From NCBI GenBank assembly GCA_903868845.1, contig CAIPWS010000096.1:1-9622 (forward strand): a DNA stretch of 9,622 bases, written 5' to 3'. Positions 6,601-9,622 of this stretch are shown piece after piece (the first letter of the stretch is position 1; the number at the start of each line of letters is the position of its first letter). Both the position numbers and the translations under genes were made by a program. Source of the stretch: an uncultured bacterium. GTDB lineage: Bacteria; Patescibacteriota; Minisyncoccia; Phycocordibacterales; PALSA-1337. Under the pieces are notes generated by a model. It did no database searches and was not told where the DNA came from. It saw only the letters and a program-made list of their open reading frames with translations.

Positions 6601-7534
6601 ACTCTTTTTCGGCTTCTATAAATAGGTCAATGTCTCCATTTAAAACTTTGTCTACTTGCGAAGTCTCGACATCGGTACGATGATCTTTGACCATTTTGTA
6701 AGGATGAAGGACATATGAGCGGATTTGATTTCCCCATTCTATAGAGGTCGTCGAGGAAAGTTGCATACCACGTTCTTTCGCTACGCGCTCTTCTTCCATG
6801 CGTTTCCACAGTTTTCCACGCAATATTTCGAAGGCTTTTTCGCGGTTTTGCATCTGCGATCGTTCTGAGGTGACGTGTATGGATATGCCCGTAGGAATAT
6901 GCACAAGTCTAACTGCTGTTTCTCTTTTGTTCACATTTTGTCCCCCAGGTCCACCAGATTTTGCAATAGTTATCTCAACATCTTTGTCGGCTATAACCAA
7001 ATCGGCTGAAGAAGTTTTTTCCACTTTCGGAATAACTTCTACCATGGAAAATGATGTGTGACGTTTATCATTTGAGTTGAATGGAGAGAGACGTACAAGT
7101 CTGTGGACACCTGATTCGTTTTTCAGGGAGCCGTATGGTCCGGCAACGCTTGCCGCACCGGCAGCGCCCGCTCCGTGTGGATTCCCCGAAATTTCTACGG
7201 TTATGTTGCGATATCCTCCATGGTCGTTCGAGTTCGAATGAACGACTGACCAACCCCAGCCTTTTGAGTCAGCATATTTACTGTACATACGCAAAAGCAT
7301 TCCTGAGAAGTCTTCGGCGTCATCACCACCAGCACCAGATAAAATAGCGAGTATAGCATCCCCTTTGTCATATTTGCCGACTCCTTCTAGTTCGTCTTTC
7401 AATGTCTGCAGTTCTTTTATGGTTGTCTGCGCTCGTGCTTTGTCCAACCAAAAATCGGAATCCGTCATGAGGGCTTCTAGTTCTGTTATCTTTTTTTGAA
7501 TTTTTTCTTTTTGTGGGTTCATGAGGGTGAACAC
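6596..7534 (-). CDS. prfB: Peptide chain release factor 2, short form
   Basis: Recognises UGA and UAA in the ribosomal A site and triggers hydrolysis of the finished peptide. The tripeptide SPF (150-152, in [15 protein letters not shown]) identifies RF2 rather than RF1, and the catalytic GGQ (Q199) lies in [16 protein letters not shown]. The protein is 312 aa against about 365 for E. coli. Between the DFW and GAGGDDA landmarks it has 37 residues where E. coli RF2 has about 86, so much of helical domain 1 is missing. It begins near the point that follows the programmed frameshift in E. coli, and I see no CTTTGA-type shift site, so the autoregulatory frameshift appears absent. Start is GTG at 7534 or ATG at 7522; neither has a Shine-Dalgarno. 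It leads directly into ftsE (7-bp gap), an order also found in other phyla. Confidence 0.95.
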   Translation of the reverse strand: MFTLMNPQKEKIQKKITELEALMTDSDFWLDKARAQTTIKELQTLKDELEGVGKYDKGDAILAILSGAGGDDAEDFSGMLLRMYSKYADSKGWGWSVVHSNSNDHGGYRNITVEISGNPHGAGAAGAASVAGPYGSLKNESGVHRLVRLSPFNSNDKRHTSFSMVEVIPKVEKTSSADLVIADKDVEITIAKSGGPGGQNVNKRETAVRLVHIPTGISIHVTSERSQMQNREKAFEILRGKLWKRMEEERVAKERGMQLSSTTSIEWGNQIRSYVLHPYKMVKDHRTDVETSQVDKVLNGDIDLFIEAEKEL

Positions 7535-7577
7535 GCAGAACGGTACGTATTACGCTGCATCGCATTAAATATACACT

Positions 7578-8021
7578 TTATTCTTCACTAAGGAAACTAC
7601 CAAAAAGGTCTGTGATCTTCTCGAAACCTACTTCAGTGAATACGTGTGGCAAATGGCGGCGTCCTCCATTTCCCTTTTTGTTTATTTTACTTGGATATAC
7701 AGGAGCATTGCTCTTGGGTCGATATGCCTCACTTCTATACGTTGAGGTCGCAAAATAACTCATGTCAAAATTCTGTGGCTTAAAATATGGATCATTGTCG
7801 TCAGCTCGGTCAGCTTGCGACCTCATCGATTCAAATTCCTTATGTGTCACCCTAAAAACATCTTCACCAGAGAACCGCATAGCATGTCGGCGAACTTTTT
7901 CATTTAACCTTTTCGTCGGCATTTTAAATAAAATTGCCGCATCGGCATCAAGAATAACCCGCTTGCCACGAAGCTCATAAATACGATGACCGACCATTTG
8001 GATGAGATCAAATGAAGACAT
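7578..8021 (-). CDS. ORF6N-domain protein (phage-type regulator), variant
   Basis: ORF6N domains are DNA-binding modules related to KilA-N/ANT proteins of phages, often in antirepressors. The match is visible in RGKRVILDADAAILFKMPTK, then RLNEKVRRHAMRF, FRVTHKEFESMRSQ, and RHLPHVFTEVGF. In usual family members the RSQ and RRYLPYAFTEQG parts are close together; here about 45 polar residues rich in Tyr, Asn, Lys and Pro lie between them, and the protein ends soon after TEVGF. I chose ATG 8021 (147 aa): the longer TTG reading at 8051 would start inside tRNA-Thr. AAGGAG lies 13 nt before this ATG, a rather long distance. The leader after the tRNA CCA end is only 21 nt, so it is probably co-transcribed with tRNA-Thr. 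prfB follows after 43 bp. Target unknown. Confidence 0.75.
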   Translation of the reverse strand: MSSFDLIQMVGHRIYELRGKRVILDADAAILFKMPTKRLNEKVRRHAMRFSGEDVFRVTHKEFESMRSQADRADDNDPYFKPQNFDMSYFATSTYRSEAYRPKSNAPVYPSKINKKGNGGRRHLPHVFTEVGFEKITDLFGSFLSEE

Positions 8022-8042
8022 ATAAAATGAACTACTCCTTAC

Positions 8043-8118
8043 TGGAGCCAAAGCCCGGGATCGAACCGGGGACCCTCGCTTTACGAAAGCGATGCTCTAC
8101 CAACTGAGCTACTTTGGC
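8043..8118 (-). tRNA. tRNA-Thr (anticodon CGT)
   Basis: Complete cloverleaf on the minus strand: acceptor GCCAAAG/CTTTGGC, D arm with AGTTGGTA, anticodon stem TCGCT/AGCGA with loop TTCGTAA (anticodon CGT, reads ACG), T arm CCCGG/CCGGG with TTCGATC loop, discriminator U73 and encoded CCA (8043-8045). Its first bases (GCCAAAGTAGC) recur twice upstream in a 38-bp tandem repeat. The ORF6N gene starts 21 nt after the CCA. Confidence 0.97.
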
Positions 8119-8196
8119 AATTCCCTAATGCATTCTATCAAAACAGCTACTTTGGCAATTCTCTAATGCATTCTATCAAAACAGCTACTTTGGCAA
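8108..8196. repeat. 38-bp tandem repeat containing the tRNA-Thr(CGT) 5' end
   Basis: Two full 38-bp units (8108-8145 and 8146-8183) differ at a single base (CCC versus TCT context), followed by a 13-bp partial third copy (8184-8196). On the minus strand each unit begins with the first 11-13 bases of tRNA-Thr(CGT) and continues with 25 bp including TGATAGAAT. The first unit overlaps the 5' end of the real tRNA, so the other copies are stubs that lack the rest of the cloverleaf. There are no spacers, so it is not a CRISPR. Near identity of the copies suggests a recent duplication. Confidence 0.9.
8132..8158 (-). promoter_or_regulatory. Putative promoter of tRNA-Thr(CGT), present twice through the repeat
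   Basis: On the minus strand TTGCCA (8153-8158, 5 of 6 with TTGACA) and the extended -10 TGA-TAGAAT (hexamer 8132-8137, 5 of 6 with TATAAT) are 15 bp apart. The expected start, about 7 nt further, lies just before the tRNA 5' end at 8118. The -35 is formed by the tRNA-like stub of the neighbouring repeat. The second copy has the same pair at 8191-8196 and 8170-8175. The spacer is slightly short; function is inference. Confidence 0.35.
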
Positions 8197-8205
8197 CACC
8201 TCACC

Positions 8206-8281
8206 TGGAGCCAAGACCGAGGATCGAACTCGGGACCTCGCCCTTACCATGGGCGTGCTCTACCAACTGAGCTATCTTGGC
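8206..8281 (-). tRNA. tRNA-Thr (anticodon GGT)
   Basis: Complete cloverleaf on the minus strand: acceptor GCCAAGA/TCTTGGC, D arm with AGTTGGTA, anticodon stem CGCCC/GGGCG with loop ATGGTAA (anticodon GGT, reads ACC and ACU), T arm with TTCGATC loop, discriminator U73 and encoded CCA (8206-8208). It begins 17 nt after the stop of the small membrane protein gene and lies upstream of the second tRNA-Thr, so the three may share a transcript. Confidence 0.97.
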
Positions 8282-8298
8282 GAATTCAAGCAATACTA

Positions 8299-8643
8299 CT
8301 ACGCTTTTCGCCTCTTTTCAATCATAAGCCCGATGAAAGCACCTATGACAAAATAATACGCGAGTGCTCCAAGGACATAGATGATCTGATTATTGAGCAT
8401 AGGATCGGCAAGTGGCGAAGACCAAAGTGGCGTCATGGAGTATGTGAACACATTTTCTGTAAACTTAGCAAAAGGGGTCATGCACGAAATTTTTCCACAA
8501 ATACCGTAGAACAATGACGGTACAAAAACCAACTGAAAAACTATGAAAATAAATGAAACACCCGCACCGATAGAGCCCCCCTTCGCCCAGTGAGGCCATT
8601 TACTCCAATGATTGTGGTCGTGGACTTGTGGCTGCATTTCCAT
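8299..8643 (-). CDS. Small membrane protein of unknown function
   Basis: I do not recognise this 114-aa protein. It has a His/Trp-rich N-terminus (H8, H10, H12; WSKWPHW), a hydrophobic segment near residues 24-46, a loop of about 40 residues with two cysteines (in GICGKISCM), a second hydrophobic segment near 87-107, and a basic tail EKRRKA. This suggests two membrane spans with both ends on the cytoplasmic side. The start is ATG 8643, with an in-frame ATG two codons later at 8637; there is no Shine-Dalgarno, but TAATAT lies 7 nt before the first ATG. It is 10 bp downstream of the exported-protein gene, so the two probably form an operon. Confidence 0.7.
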   Translation of the reverse strand: MEMQPQVHDHNHWSKWPHWAKGGSIGAGVSFIFIVFQLVFVPSLFYGICGKISCMTPFAKFTENVFTYSMTPLWSSPLADPMLNNQIIYVLGALAYYFVIGAFIGLMIEKRRKA

Positions 8644-8653
8644 TATGAAAATA

Positions 8654-9181
8654 TTACTGTTTCACTTCTACTAATGATCCGCCGATGATAGAAACTCTTT
8701 TTGTAACACATTGTGATGGTTGCGTAGTAAACGGCTCACCAGGATTACGCTCACAATAGTTGAATAAAGCGATCCCGCCAGAAATACTAAGACCTTGTGG
8801 AGCTATTCTATCTCCCAAAAATACTGGGTTTGTATTTGCAAACTTATTATTCTTATTCAAAAAAGCTATGGCATAAAAGAATGTACCGCTTCCTCCAGTT
8901 TCCTGAGTTACAAATGCGACAACGGTTGTGGAACCAGCACCGATATCTCCTACCACCGGTGATCCAAAAATCTTGGTGACCACCATAGATGAGGTGGCCG
9001 TAGAATCAGTCACAGAAGTTGACGATGTTGTTACTGAAGAAGCAGTCGTATCGATGGTGGTGGCCTTATGATTGCCAAGCAATTGCGTTATACCGACAAC
9101 ATACATGGCCGTCAGAATCACGACGAAAATAAGGAGAACCATGTAATAGTGGGATCTCTTGTATGAAGGATGATGCAACAT
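8654..9181 (-). CDS. Membrane-anchored exported protein with a conserved C-terminal domain
   Basis: The 175-aa protein has a short basic N-terminus, one membrane segment or uncleaved signal (about 14-35), a Thr/Ser-rich linker (about 41-66) and a compact C-terminal domain, presumably outside the cell. The domain contains the series FVTQETGGSGTFFY, then FLGDRIAPQ, then NPGEPFTTQPS. I associate this series with uncharacterised exported proteins of Parcubacteria-type genomes, which often read ...LGDRIAPQ...GEPMTAQPS...; this is from memory and not checked. C143 and C158 lie where I recall non-cysteine residues, so they may form a disulfide here. No Shine-Dalgarno; TGT-TAGAAT ends 7 nt before the ATG. 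The small membrane protein follows after 10 bp. Function unknown. Confidence 0.75.
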   Translation of the reverse strand: MLHHPSYKRSHYYMVLLIFVVILTAMYVVGITQLLGNHKATTIDTTASSVTTSSTSVTDSTATSSMVVTKIFGSPVVGDIGAGSTTVVAFVTQETGGSGTFFYAIAFLNKNNKFANTNPVFLGDRIAPQGLSISGGIALFNYCERNPGEPFTTQPSQCVTKRVSIIGGSLVEVKQ

Positions 9182-9188
9182 GGTTTAT

Positions 9189-9197
9189 ATTCTAACA
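9189..9197 (-). promoter_or_regulatory. Extended -10 element before the exported-protein gene
   Basis: TGT-TAGAAT on the minus strand matches an extended -10 box at all but one position of the hexamer and ends 7 nt before the ATG at 9181. Transcription would start at the start codon, as proposed for ftsX and ftsE. It lies between tRNA-Asp (ends 9239) and the gene. Activity is inference. Confidence 0.35.
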
Positions 9198-9238
9198 CAT
9201 AACATAACTAAGATTTTCCACAGAATGGATAAATTTGA

Positions 9239-9315
9239 TGGCGCGCCCGATGGGACTCGAACCCACGGTCTATCCCGTGACAGGGGATTGTTTTAGCCAG
9301 CTAAACTACGGGCGC
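9239..9315 (-). tRNA. tRNA-Asp (anticodon GTC)
   Basis: Complete cloverleaf on the minus strand: acceptor GCGCCCG/CGGGCGC, D arm GTTT/AAAC, anticodon stem ATCCC/GGGAT with loop CTGTCAC (anticodon GTC), T arm with TTCGAGT loop, discriminator G73 and encoded CCA (9239-9241). The LAGLIDADG gene upstream reads into it; the TAG stop of that gene is tRNA bases 8-10. Confidence 0.97.
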
Positions 9316-9622
9316 ATTTTCATGAACTTCTCAAATATAAGCTTCTTTCTTTGCAAATAAAGCCTATGGGGAACATTATACATGATTTCATATAATTTCA
9401 AAGAATCCTTAATACTGTACTGCAATCTTCCGTATGTTTTGGATTTATTCATAAATAGTGAGCCTCCAACTAAACCTTGCTTACTTAGTAAGATTTTCAG
9501 AGATTTGATAAATCCAAAAGAGCCACTCGTAAAGGAAGTTATCATACCCATAGTATTTCTGATGCGATCATTATGAATATGCCCGACCCAAACACATCCA
9601 TCACCATCAAAATACCCTCTCA
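9306..9622 (-). CDS. LAGLIDADG homing endonuclease, partial (N-terminus beyond the window)
   Basis: The frame is open from the right edge to TAG at 9306-9308, giving the last about 104 residues. It begins with RGYFDGDGCVWV, a LAGLIDADG-type helix carrying the metal-binding acidic residue, and continues with ITSFTSGSFGFIKSLKILL and the typical end VPHRLYLQRKKLIFEKF. This fits one complete LAGLIDADG unit: either a single-motif dimeric enzyme or the second half of a two-motif one. An ATG at 9551 would leave out the motif, so it is not the real start. Such enzymes cut long DNA targets and spread their own genes, often within introns. The final bases overlap tRNA-Asp by 10 nt, yet the tRNA is intact, so this is not an intron within that tRNA. 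Whether the gene is free-standing or ends an intron cannot be seen here. Confidence 0.85.
   Translation of the reverse strand, partial: RGYFDGDGCVWVGHIHNDRIRNTMGMITSFTSGSFGFIKSLKILLSKQGLVGGSLFMNKSKTYGRLQYSIKDSLKLYEIMYNVPHRLYLQRKKLIFEKFMKMRP

Noticed and set aside
6596..7534. UGA recoding (Gracilibacteria/SR1 code)
   Set aside because: RF2 with an SPF motif is present, rep ends with TGA, and none of the genes has an in-frame TGA.
8022..8051. Longer TTG start for the ORF6N gene
   Set aside because: The extra codons lie partly in the 3' end of tRNA-Thr, and AAGGAG lies between that TTG and the ATG at 8021.
8108..8196. CRISPR array
   Set aside because: The repeats are directly adjacent with no spacers, and they contain a tRNA 5' end.
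9382..9576. Plus-strand open frame at the right end
   Set aside because: It is the antisense shadow of the LAGLIDADG gene, which has a clear family motif on the minus strand.

Overview
The window reads like a stretch of a Candidate Phyla Radiation (Patescibacteria, probably Parcubacteria-type) genome. This is inferred from gene content and style only: a compact prfB-ftsE-ftsX-pyrG block, a release factor 2 with a shortened first domain, core genes without Shine-Dalgarno sequences, an ORF6N-domain gene, a LAGLIDADG endonuclease gene beside a tRNA, and an exported protein of a type I associate with such genomes. Peptide chain release factor 2 is present and UGA serves as a stop codon (rep gene), so the UGA=Gly code of Gracilibacteria/SR1 does not apply.

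Left part (1-2455): the right-hand end of what looks like an integrated rolling-circle element. It carries an HUH replication initiator (rep) coupled by an ATGA overlap to a large serine recombinase. The recombinase gene runs antisense into a tRNA-Gln(CTG) gene, which supplies its last 19 codons and stop. That tRNA lacks the encoded CCA that the other three tRNAs in the window carry, as expected if the tRNA 3' end is the attachment site. The other end of the element must lie to the left, outside the window.

Middle part (2456-7534): a short intergenic stretch with palindromes, then a plus-strand 2H-phosphoesterase (LigT-like) gene with an atypical second motif. It converges on a minus-strand housekeeping block: prfB (translation termination) - ftsE - ftsX (ABC-type divisome regulator) - pyrG (CTP synthase). 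prfB next to ftsEX is an order known from several bacterial phyla.

Right part (7578-9622), all minus strand: a LAGLIDADG homing endonuclease fragment that overlaps tRNA-Asp(GTC), a tail-anchored-looking exported protein, a small membrane protein, tRNA-Thr(GGT), a 38-bp tandem repeat, tRNA-Thr(CGT), and an ORF6N-domain gene that starts 21 nt after the second tRNA-Thr. The repeat copies the first bases of tRNA-Thr(CGT) together with a promoter-like sequence. There is no gene-free stretch longer than 300 bases.

The most noteworthy points are the recombinase/tRNA-Gln fusion, the repeat that duplicates a tRNA start and its putative promoter, the homing endonuclease whose stop codon lies inside tRNA-Asp, and TATAAT-like boxes placed 6-7 nt before start codons of core genes, suggesting leaderless mRNAs.
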